From positions 62,001 through 126,000 of the forward strand of contig CAWHZU010000023.1 in assembly GCA_963833885.1 (NCBI GenBank): 64,000 nt of DNA, read 5' to 3'. The notes beneath the pieces were generated by a model. That model had not been told where the DNA came from and searched no databases. It saw nothing but the letters and a program-made list of their open reading frames with translations. Made by a program: the position numbers and the translations under genes. The stretch comes from JASHPR01 sp963833885 (GTDB lineage Bacteria > Actinomycetota > Actinomycetes > Streptosporangiales > Streptosporangiaceae). Positions 24,991 through 31,997 of the stretch are shown one piece after another. Numbering within the stretch: position 1 is the first letter of the stretch; each line of letters starts with the position of its first letter.

Positions 24991-25383
24991 TCAGCAGGTG
25001 GCGAACGAGCCCGAGTTCCGCTCTTCCCAGAGCCGGCGGATCGTGTCGGAAGCCAGCCGCTCCTTGTTGACGTAGGCGGTCGCGCCGCTCTGGGACGCCG
25101 CCGGGGGAAGGTCGGTCGCGTCGTAGGTCGAGCACAAGATCACGACCACGTCGGGATGGGCCGCCGTGATCTGCCGCGTGGCCTCGATCCCGCTCATCTC
25201 CGGCATGTTGATGTCCATCAGCACGAGAGCCGGGTGCAGCCGGTCGACCAAGTCGATCGCCTCCCGGCCGCTGGACGCCTCACCGGCGAACTCGAAGCCC
25301 TCGAGGCGGCGCAGCACGGCGCGGGCGGCCACGCGGAATGGCGCCTGATCATCCACGACGAGCACGGAGCGAGGGCTGGTCAC
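24991..25383 (-). CDS. Stand-alone receiver-domain protein
   Basis: A 130-residue CheY-like receiver with no output domain. The acidic pocket is VLVVDDQAPFR, the phospho-Asp lies in LVLMDINMPEMSGIEA, Thr/Ser is in LCSTYDA and Lys is in AYVNKERL. About 15 residues follow the last helix. The protein resembles the receiver half of NarL-type regulators and lies convergent to the kinase, with a second regulator encoded upstream on the same strand. It could act as a phosphate sink or carry signal by protein contact. Confidence 0.88.
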   Translation of the reverse strand: MTSPRSVLVVDDQAPFRVAARAVLRRLEGFEFAGEASSGREAIDLVDRLHPALVLMDINMPEMSGIEATRQITAAHPDVVVILCSTYDATDLPPAASQSGATAYVNKERLASDTIRRLWEERNSGSFATC

Positions 25384-25497
25384 AAGATCAGCCTTTCACG
25401 GCCCACGGCCGCTGCCGAGGGTGCTGCCATGCAAAGCGGGGGTGTGGCCACCCCCCCGGCGTGACCGTTGCTTCCCGCGTTACCTTTCCGCCCTGCG

Positions 25498-26172
25498 TCA
25501 ACGTTCCTCCCGCTGGCTGAGGAAGACCAGCACCGCCTTGACCCGGCGGTTAACGTCCTTCTCCTCAGAGAGCCCCAGCTTCGCGAAGATCGAGTTGGTG
25601 TGCTTCTCCACGGCGCGCTCGGTGACGAACAAGGTGGCGGCGATCGCGGAGTTGCTCTTGCCCTGGGCCATCTCGGCCAGGATCTCGGATTCCCGCGGCG
25701 TCAGTGAGGACAGGCCCGACTGGCGCTCCTGCGCGCGGGCGCGCACCAGCTCGTCGACGACCGTGGGGTCGATCACCGAACCGCCCTGCGCCACCACCCG
25801 GATCGCCCTGGCCAGCTCGTCCACGCTGCCGATCCGCTCCTTGAGCAGGTAGCCGCGCCCGGCCGAGCCGTGCTCGAGCAACGCAAGCGCGTACCCGGGG
25901 GCGGTGAACTGGGTTAGCACGATCACGCCCATCTCGGGGTGGTTCTGCCGGATCCAGGCGGCGGCCTTGATGCCCTCGTCGGTGCCGGTGGGCGGCATCC
26001 GGATGTCGGTCACGACAACGTCGGGCAGCTGCTCGCCCACGACAGCAAGTAGCTGCGGCAGGTCGGACGCTGCCCCGACCAGCTCGAAATCCTCGTTGGC
26101 CGCGACCAGGCGGGAGATTCCCTCCCTGAGGAGCACATGGTCCTCGGCCAGCGCGACCCTGATCTTTCCCAT
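25498..26172 (-). CDS. NarL/LuxR-type response regulator
   Basis: A 224-residue regulator. The receiver (residues 1-120) has LAEDHVLLREG, phospho-Asp in VTDIRMPPTGTDEG and GSAGRGYLLKERIG. The LuxR helix-turn-helix (about 150-205) is LTPRESEILAEMAQGKSNSA and then FVTERAVEKHTNSIFAKLGL. Its receiver is closely similar to that of the receiver-cyclase at 12.9 kb, including the MPP/EGI insertion, so both probably receive phosphate from similar kinases. The ATG at 26172 gives the normal NarL length; longer upstream reading is unnecessary. Confidence 0.9.
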   Translation of the reverse strand: MGKIRVALAEDHVLLREGISRLVAANEDFELVGAASDLPQLLAVVGEQLPDVVVTDIRMPPTGTDEGIKAAAWIRQNHPEMGVIVLTQFTAPGYALALLEHGSAGRGYLLKERIGSVDELARAIRVVAQGGSVIDPTVVDELVRARAQERQSGLSSLTPRESEILAEMAQGKSNSAIAATLFVTERAVEKHTNSIFAKLGLSEEKDVNRRVKAVLVFLSQREER

Positions 26173-26286
26173 ACCGGATCGGATCGTAGCGCGCCGCCCG
26201 GCCACGCGACACCTTCCGGCGCGGCCGGGCCTCATCTGTGCCGGCACGTTGGCCGTGCTCAGCCGTCCCGGCGCGGTCCTGGCGCG

Positions 26287-27561
26287 TCAGTCCCCGGCCG
26301 ACGCTGCTGACGCCTGAGGCACTGGCGCCGGGATGTGGCCGTTGGCACCAGCCGGCCCGGTCGGCCTCCTGAGCGTGTCCAGGATCGTGAGCCCCTGCCC
26401 GACCATGCCGGCGACGACCTGGCTGACCCCTTCGGTACCGTTCAGGATCGTGAGGTTCGAGCCAGCGATGCCCTGGGCGGCGGATGCTGAAAGCGCGGGC
26501 AGCGCCTCGACAATCCGGTTGGCCGCGATCAGTTCCTGGTTTCCGTTGGCGAGCGAAGCGGCCTGCGCGTTGTTGGCTGCGGCCTGAGCTTCGGCTCTGG
26601 TCCGCTCGGCGTACGCGTCCGCGTCGGCCTGGATCCTCGCGGCCTGTGCCTCCGCGGTCGCCAGCGTCGTCCGGCGGTATGCCTCCCCCTCGGCGGCGAA
26701 CTTGGCCTGGTCGCGTTCGGCTTCAGCAAGAGTGCGCTGCTTATATGCCTCGGCGTCGGCGGGACGCCGGACTTCGGCCTCCAGCCGCTGCGCAGCCAGA
26801 TCCGCACGACGCTGGGCCAGCGCGGTCTGCTGCTCGATGACCTCCTGGGACGCGCGGGCCTCGGCGAGCGGCCCGGACTGCGCGGCCTGGGCCTTGGCCT
26901 CCTCGGTCTCGGCCAGGAAGCCGGATTGCTTGATCATCAGGTCGCGATCGTATTGCGCCTTCATCGCCGCTGCCTGCTGTTCCTGCTCGGCTGCCCGCTG
27001 ATCGGCTTGCGCGCGGGCGATGCGCGCCTGGCTTGCCACCGCCGCAGCGTGCGGGGCAGCAAGGTTGCTGATGTAGCCGGAGGAGTCCTCGATCTCCTGG
27101 ATCTCCAGGGCATCCACGACGATGCCCAGCTTCTCCATCTCGCCGTGGCTGCCGTCCTTGACCTCCTGGGCCACCCGGTCCCGTTCCCTGACGATCTGCT
27201 CGACCGTAAGCCCGCCGACGATGGACCTGAGATGCCCGGCGAAGATCCGGCCGACCAGGACCTCCATCCGGCCCTGCTCGGAGAGGAACCGGCGGGCGGC
27301 GTTCGCGATGGACACCGGGTCGTCCCCGACCTTGAACGCTGCCACGGCGCGGACGTTGAGGCGGATGCCCTGGTTCGTGATGCAGTCCTCGACGATCTCG
27401 GCTTCCTGAAGCGCCAGCGAGAGCACCCGGGCCCGCTGCTTGACCGGCATGACGAAGCAGCCGTGGCCGGTCACAATCCGGAACTGGGCGTCCTGCCGCC
27501 TGTGCTTGGAGCCGGAGACCAGGAGCGCCTCGTTGGGCGCAGGTACGTGCCAGAAGAACAT
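26287..27561 (-). CDS. Flotillin-like SPFH-domain protein
   Basis: A 424-residue SPFH/flotillin protein. The SPFH domain spans about 10-180 (PAPNEALLVSG, NQGIRLNVRAVAAFKVGDDP, GHLRSIVGGLTVEQIVRERD, EKLGIVVDALEIQEIEDSSG). A long Ala/Glu/Gln-rich coiled coil covers about 190-350, and the C-terminal part includes ANRIVEALPALSASAAQGIA. Flotillins scaffold membrane microdomains. This one has no N-terminal membrane helix, so it would bind membranes peripherally. The ATG at 27561 is chosen because GGGAG lies just upstream; ATGs at 27582 and 27624 lack one. It is encoded 20 bases after an NfeD-like gene, the usual partner. Confidence 0.87.
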   Translation of the reverse strand: MFFWHVPAPNEALLVSGSKHRRQDAQFRIVTGHGCFVMPVKQRARVLSLALQEAEIVEDCITNQGIRLNVRAVAAFKVGDDPVSIANAARRFLSEQGRMEVLVGRIFAGHLRSIVGGLTVEQIVRERDRVAQEVKDGSHGEMEKLGIVVDALEIQEIEDSSGYISNLAAPHAAAVASQARIARAQADQRAAEQEQQAAAMKAQYDRDLMIKQSGFLAETEEAKAQAAQSGPLAEARASQEVIEQQTALAQRRADLAAQRLEAEVRRPADAEAYKQRTLAEAERDQAKFAAEGEAYRRTTLATAEAQAARIQADADAYAERTRAEAQAAANNAQAASLANGNQELIAANRIVEALPALSASAAQGIAGSNLTILNGTEGVSQVVAGMVGQGLTILDTLRRPTGPAGANGHIPAPVPQASAASAGD

Positions 27562-27581
27562 ATGCGGCTCCCAGTTGCTCA

Positions 27582-27833
27582 TCAGGACAGAAACGTGACA
27601 AAGACGGAACGCGCCGACATGCACTCGACCACGGCGACCCTGCTGTGCCTGGGCACCGGCTCGTCCGACCAGGCAGCAAACGCCTCGGTGCCGCCCCGCA
27701 CCGGGAGCAGCACCTCGCCCGGCCCGTGCGCCGGGATGGAGACAGTTACTCTCCCGATCGTCCCGACAAGGTCTTGTCGCATGTCAGTCACTGCGGTCAG
27801 CCAGCTTTCATCGCCCGCTGCGGACTCCAGCAC
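27582..27833 (-). CDS. Short NfeD-like OB-fold protein
   Basis: An 83-residue protein that is only the OB-fold end of an NfeD protein: GTIGRVTVSIPAHGPGEVLL, then PVRGGTEAFAAWSDEPVPRH and VAVVECMSARSVFVTFL. Family members normally carry membrane helices before this domain; here the GTG at 27833 starts immediately before it and the frame upstream is closed. It lies directly before the flotillin-like gene, the conserved NfeD-flotillin pairing. Such soluble short NfeD proteins occur in actinobacteria, so this can be a complete gene. Confidence 0.7.
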   Translation of the reverse strand: MLESAAGDESWLTAVTDMRQDLVGTIGRVTVSIPAHGPGEVLLPVRGGTEAFAAWSDEPVPRHSRVAVVECMSARSVFVTFLS

Positions 27834-27935
27834 GCCGGGCTTGTTAGTAATTGACTCATTTTACCCCTTTTTGCCTTCAGGCGTCTTGGTGGGGATAAGC
27901 CGAATCGACACCTGGCCGCAGGGGTTCGGCCGCAA

Positions 27936-28289
27936 TCAGCCGCCGGTCGGCGCAGCTGACGCCTTGGGCGCCGAGGCAGGGCCGAGACCGGCAAGCCGGC
28001 ACTGGGGCCTGGTCAGCAGCGACAGCTTGTCATCGTGCGCGAACGCGGCCTTGCACATGGCCACGGCGCTGGAACCGCACGCGTGCCGCAGGGCCCCGCC
28101 GGTGGAACTCGCCGCGTTAACCGTGACGCAGCCATCGTGTGACCGCCCGTACCCCCCAGGATTAACGGCCGCCCACACCCCCAGCCCAGCGAACACGGCC
28201 AGCAAGACCCCGCCGACAATCGCGATCCCGCGCTTGTCCCTCCGGGTCAGCGCCTCCGCCTTAGGCTGCTGCGTCTTCCGGTACACCAC
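27936..28289 (-). CDS. Small single-pass membrane protein of unknown function
   Basis: A 117-residue protein with a basic N-terminus (AEALTRRDKRG), one membrane helix at about 22-42 (IAIVGGVLLAVFAGLGVWA) and an external part. The external part has four cysteines (GCVTVN, RHACGSS, AMCKAAF, PQCRLAG) that could form two disulfides. This arrangement is common in uncharacterised actinobacterial proteins. It lies upstream of the NfeD-like gene with a 100-base AT-richer gap that may hold the promoter of the NfeD-flotillin pair. No function can be assigned. Confidence 0.65.
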   Translation of the reverse strand: MVYRKTQQPKAEALTRRDKRGIAIVGGVLLAVFAGLGVWAAVNPGGYGRSHDGCVTVNAASSTGGALRHACGSSAVAMCKAAFAHDDKLSLLTRPQCRLAGLGPASAPKASAAPTGG

Positions 28290-28382
28290 CGCAGCTTACG
28301 TGTCCCGCAACTTTTGATCGAAGCAAGTCTTCACGGGCCCCAGCCACTCCAGCCATGATCAAGGTGTGCGGAAACGAGAAAG

Positions 28383-28417
28383 CTCGTCCTGGCCGAGCAG
28401 AGCTCCGCCAGGACGAG
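28383..28417 (-). terminator. Hairpin after OmpR-type regulator gene
   Basis: Perfect 11-base inverted repeat CTCGTCCTGGC (28383-28393) and GCCAGGACGAG (28407-28417), with a 13-base loop. It lies about 160 bases beyond the stop of the minus-strand response regulator, in that gene's downstream direction, and is followed on the minus strand by a pyrimidine-rich CTTTCTCGTTT. It probably ends that transcript before the small membrane protein gene. Confidence 0.5.
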
Positions 28418-28578
28418 CCTGATGAGCCGGTCCCCCGTTTCATCAATTTGGGTCCCCCAGATAGATGATCGCATGCCCGTCATCTGGGACGATGCACCGG
28501 GTGCCCAGATCCGCGGCGTGTCGCACAGCTCGCGCGCGGTGCGCGGCCCTCGCGTCTGGGGCCGTAGCCTGCGTCGCC

Positions 28579-29316
28579 TCAGGCCGGGCCACGGGAGGCG
28601 GCCAGCGGAACCCGGTCGGCCGTCGGCAGGGCGAACCGGTAGCCCGAACGCGGCTCGGTGATGAAGAGCTGCTCACCGCCGGGGGATTCGAGCTTCGCGC
28701 GAAGCCGGGCCACATAGACCCGGGTGTACTCCGTCTGCGTCTCATACCCAGGGCCCCAGACCCGCCGCAGCAGCGCCGCATGCGTGAGCAGCACCCCGGG
28801 ACTGATCGCGAACTGGCGCAGCAGCGCGAACTCCGTCTGGGTGAGGTGCACCAGCCGGCCGCCCTTGGTGACCCGGCGTCTTCCGAGGTCGATCTCCACG
28901 TCTCCGATCGTCACGACCGTGGGCTCGGGCGGGCTGGCCGGCGCGGGCCTGCTCCGGCGGAGCGTCGCGTTGATCCTGGCCAGGAGCTCCTCGATGCCGA
29001 AGGGCTTGGTCATGTAGTCGTCGGCGCCCAGGTTGAGCGCACGGACCTTGTCGGTCTCGGCCCGGCGGGCCGACACCACGATGATGCCGACGTCGGACAG
29101 CTCGCGGATCTCGCGGCACAGCTCGAACCCGTCGGCGTCGGGCAGCATCAAGTCGAGCAGCACGAGGTCAGGGACGCGGAGCTCGAGTGTCCGCTCGATG
29201 GATTCGCCGTTCTTCGAGACGATCACGTCGTGGCCGCGAACGGACAGGTTCGACCGGACGAGGTCCACGATGTTCTGGTCGTCTTCCACGATCAGGACGA
29301 CTGTCTTATCAGGCAA
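28579..29316 (-). CDS. OmpR/PhoB-type response regulator
   Basis: A 245-residue regulator. The receiver has VLIVEDDQNIVDLV, phospho-Asp in LVLLDLMLPDADGFEL, VSARRAETDK and DDYMTKPFGIEELL. A linker precedes a winged-helix DNA-binding domain (about 135-230: LTQTEFALLRQFAISPGVLL, then VYVARLRAKLESPGGE and TEPRSGYRF). The sequence style is close to KdpE-like and RegX3-like proteins. No histidine kinase gene adjoins it, so it is an orphan here. A 19-base palindrome lies 44 bases upstream of its start. Confidence 0.9.
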   Translation of the reverse strand: MPDKTVVLIVEDDQNIVDLVRSNLSVRGHDVIVSKNGESIERTLELRVPDLVLLDLMLPDADGFELCREIRELSDVGIIVVSARRAETDKVRALNLGADDYMTKPFGIEELLARINATLRRSRPAPASPPEPTVVTIGDVEIDLGRRRVTKGGRLVHLTQTEFALLRQFAISPGVLLTHAALLRRVWGPGYETQTEYTRVYVARLRAKLESPGGEQLFITEPRSGYRFALPTADRVPLAASRGPA

Positions 29317-29359
29317 CCCGGTATCCCTCCTGTCCCCGACGACTTCCGTGGGTCCACAA

Positions 29360-29378
29360 CCACGTCCGGCGGACGTGG
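29360..29378 (-). promoter_or_regulatory. Perfect 19-base palindrome upstream of orphan response regulator
   Basis: CCACGTCCG-G-CGGACGTGG, with two perfect 9-base arms around one central base, 44 bases before the start of the minus-strand OmpR-type gene. The site is where an operator would lie and may be an autoregulatory site; OmpR-type proteins more often use direct repeats, so another repressor is also possible. The remainder of the gap up to 29619 shows no gene or convincing signal. Confidence 0.45.
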
Positions 29379-29619
29379 CGCCCCCGCTCGCTACCCGGGT
29401 ACTCGAGGAAAATGCCGGCTCGGCACTCCATCTGCCATGTGCCCGCGACGGCCTGGCTGGCGCGGCCGTGCAACTCCGGACCGCTCACGCCGCCAGACCT
29501 GCCGGGCAATGACCCGGCCAGAATAACGGCCAGGCGAAAGTTGCAACATCGCGCAAAGGATACGATTTCAAGACCGTTACGGTCATGTCCAAATTGCCCG
29601 TTCCGATTATCCGGTGCGC

Positions 29620-31686
29620 TCAGCAGCCGCCGAGGCCCGCCCAGGCGGCCACGGTGTCGCCAACGGAGCCGCCGTCAACCCTCATCGTCCGGTTGGCCAC
29701 GTAGCCGCAGCCGGCGGTCTCCTCCACGTTGTCCCAGCTGCCCCCCAGGTCGTACTTGTACGACAGGCTGGTGCTGGCGGTCGCGGTGACGACGGCCGTC
29801 CACTGCGTTGGGTTCAGCGGGGTCATCGCGATGCCCGCCGGGTTCCAGTCCGCCGCGCCCTCGCCAAGCACGGACAGGTTCCCGGCCAGATAGACCGTCT
29901 CGCCGGACGGGGTGCCGCCCGGGACGGTTACGGTCACGGTCTCCATCGCGACCGTGGCCATCGCGTTCACGTCGATGCCCACCGCGCCCATCGCGGGCAC
30001 GGTCACCGTGGCCTGGCCCGCCACGTTTACCGCCACCACGGTGCCGGTGCACCCACCGTTCACGGCGGCGCCGCTGATCACGTCGCAATAGGTGCCGACC
30101 GGCAAGCCAGTGCTGAACGTCTCGGTGAGGGCCGCACTCTCCGCGTTTATCGCGACCCATGCGGCCGAGCCCCGGCTGAACGCGATCACGTTGTCGCCGT
30201 CGGTCCACCAGTTCGCCACCGGTGCGGTGCCCGCCGCGTTGTGCCAGCCCACCATGCCGGTAATGGCGGGCCAGCGCTCCTCGCACTCCCAGGTTCCCTC
30301 GCCGCAGCCCGGCGCGGCGACCGCGTTCCCCCCGGCGCTCGGCGGCCCCTGGTCGTAGCTCGAGAACGCGTAGTCGGACAGCACCATCGGCGTGCCGTAG
30401 TCCCAGGCGAGCATGAACACGTTGGCGAGGACGTAGTCGGCGCCGTCGGCGTAATACAGCGCGCCGCCGTCCCGCTCGGTGTCCTGGTCGTCGACGAACG
30501 AGACCGCGTCGGCGCTCGGCACCATGCCCGCCGAATTCCAGGACGGGCCGAAGTCGCTCAGCGAGGTGAGCGTTCCGGACGTGAACGCATCGTAGAGATC
30601 CCAGCCGTAGCGGTACTCCAGCAGCGAGCCCGTGCCCTCGTACAGCTCCGGCGTGACCGGCTGCCCGGCGCCGTACTCGACGTCCTGGTAGACGAAGACG
30701 GGCTTGGTCAGCAGCGCCTCGATCGCGGCGATGCTGGCCGGGTTCATCTCCTTCGCCGAGTCCCATCGGAACCCGTCCACGCCGAGCGCGATCAGGCTGT
30801 TGAGGTAGGCGGCCTCCTGGTCCTGCACGTAGGTCAGGCCGGTATTGAGGGTGGCCAGCCCGTCGAGCTGGCAGTTCCACACCTCGTACTCATCATCCCA
30901 GTCGGTGATCGAGGTCTGGCAGCTGCTGAAGTCGGACGGGTCATACAGCGGCGGGTAGTCGTACATGTTCGGGAACGTGGTGCCGTTGTCGCCGACACCG
31001 CCGTTGGCCTCGGCGGTCATGTGATGCAGCACCACGTCGGCATACACCTTGATCCCAGCGGCGTGGCAGGTCGCGACCATCGAGGCGAGCTGCGCCTCGG
31101 TGCCGAACCGGGAGTTCAGGTCGTAGGCGACCGGCTGGTAGGCCTGCCACCACGGGTAGCCGTCGGCGGCCAGCACCACGGCTTCCTGCGGCGGCGAGAT
31201 CTGCACCGCGCCGTACCCGTCGGGGCCGAGCACGTTCGTGCACTCCGAGGCGATCGCGGTCCACGGCCAGTCAAACATCTGCACGATGACATCGGGGTCC
31301 GCCGGGGCCGCGCTCACGTCGGAGCCGGCCGGGGCCGCGCTCACGCCCGGTTCGGCCGGGGCCGCGTTCACGTCGGAGCCGTGCGTCGTCGCCACGTCGG
31401 AACTGCGTGCCGCCACCTCGTCCGCGCCGCGCGCCGCGGCGGGCGCCGGGGAGGCGCTGAGCATGGCAAGGCCAAGGGTCAAGCCGAGCGGCAGGAGCAG
31501 GCGGGCTGGCCAGCCGCGCCGCCGGCTGCGGTGCCGCCCGGTGCGGCGCTGCTGGGCTCGGTGCCGACCGGCCCCGCGCGACTGCGCCCCGCGCGACTGC
31601 GCCCCGCGCGACTGCGCGCCGGGTAACTGCGCGCCGGGTGACTGTGCGCCGCGCGGCCTGACCGTCAAGAGCGGGACGAAACGCAT
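29620..31686 (-). CDS. Secreted GH13 alpha-amylase with C-terminal starch-binding module
   Basis: A 688-residue secreted enzyme. After a Pro/Gly/Arg-rich N-terminus with a five-residue repeat comes a signal-peptide-like helix (LLLPLGLTLGLAMLSASPAP) and a 9-residue repeat. The GH13 barrel follows the Streptomyces amylase pattern: LNTGLTYVQDQEAAYLNSL, GFRWDSAKEMN with the nucleophile Asp, TGMVGWHNA. Region I reads VVLHHM instead of INHM, region III QDVEYG where VTEVIYG is usual, and region IV FVDDQDTERD. The C-terminus is a CBM20-like module (about 590-688) matching those in the neighbouring glucoamylase. ATG 31686 was chosen as the first start before the repeats. Substrate: starch-type alpha-1,4-glucan. 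Confidence 0.87.
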   Translation of the reverse strand: MRFVPLLTVRPRGAQSPGAQLPGAQSRGAQSRGAQSRGAGRHRAQQRRTGRHRSRRRGWPARLLLPLGLTLGLAMLSASPAPAAARGADEVAARSSDVATTHGSDVNAAPAEPGVSAAPAGSDVSAAPADPDVIVQMFDWPWTAIASECTNVLGPDGYGAVQISPPQEAVVLAADGYPWWQAYQPVAYDLNSRFGTEAQLASMVATCHAAGIKVYADVVLHHMTAEANGGVGDNGTTFPNMYDYPPLYDPSDFSSCQTSITDWDDEYEVWNCQLDGLATLNTGLTYVQDQEAAYLNSLIALGVDGFRWDSAKEMNPASIAAIEALLTKPVFVYQDVEYGAGQPVTPELYEGTGSLLEYRYGWDLYDAFTSGTLTSLSDFGPSWNSAGMVPSADAVSFVDDQDTERDGGALYYADGADYVLANVFMLAWDYGTPMVLSDYAFSSYDQGPPSAGGNAVAAPGCGEGTWECEERWPAITGMVGWHNAAGTAPVANWWTDGDNVIAFSRGSAAWVAINAESAALTETFSTGLPVGTYCDVISGAAVNGGCTGTVVAVNVAGQATVTVPAMGAVGIDVNAMATVAMETVTVTVPGGTPSGETVYLAGNLSVLGEGAADWNPAGIAMTPLNPTQWTAVVTATASTSLSYKYDLGGSWDNVEETAGCGYVANRTMRVDGGSVGDTVAAWAGLGGC
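31301..31381 (+). repeat. 27-bp tandem repeat, three units, in amylase N-terminal linker
   Basis: The string GCCGGGGCCGCG recurs at 31301, 31328 and 31355. On the minus strand it encodes the 9-residue periods VNAAPAEPG, VSAAPAGSD and VSAAPADPD between the signal peptide and the catalytic domain. It keeps frame and forms a flexible linker of variable length. Confidence 0.75.
31574..31650 (+). repeat. 15-bp tandem repeat, five units, before the amylase signal peptide
   Basis: ACTGCG/ACTGTG cores start at 31581, 31596, 31611, 31626 and 31641. On the minus strand they encode GAQSP, GAQLP and three GAQSR pentapeptides, placed before the signal-peptide hydrophobic core. A repetitive, Arg-rich region here is unusual for an exported enzyme. 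Confidence 0.8.
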
Positions 31687-31872
31687 CGCTGGGGTGACCT
31701 TCCGTGCGTGCCGGCAAGGAGCCAGCGCCCGGGGATCGGGCGCCGTGGCATCAGCGACCTTGCGGCGAAGTGCCGCATCCCATTGCTCCCGGTCGCTCCC
31801 AGACAAGCCATTTCGGGCCGGACCGCGATACCGGCCCAGAACGGAGTATCACGTCGTCAGCACCGGGTCGTC

Positions 31873-31902
31873 AATGGCTGCAACGGTATCGGCGCAGCCA
31901 TT
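31873..31902 (+). promoter_or_regulatory. Inverted repeat between divergent amylase and glucoamylase genes
   Basis: Perfect 9-base arms AATGGCTGC (31873-31881) and GCAGCCATT (31894-31902) around 12 bases, in the 311-base gap between the GH13 and GH15 starts. An AT-rich tract follows at 31905-31945 and probably holds promoter elements for one or both genes. The glucoamylase has AAAGGAGG at 31985-31992 as its ribosome site. A LacI-type regulator is expected for such enzymes but none is encoded in the window. Confidence 0.5.
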
Positions 31903-31997
31903 AAGGCAAGTTTTATGAATTATTTTTAAAATATTTCAGGCCACAAGCCTGGTTTACCGTTTCGGCCAAATCTACGTTATGCGGAAAGGAGGATGCC

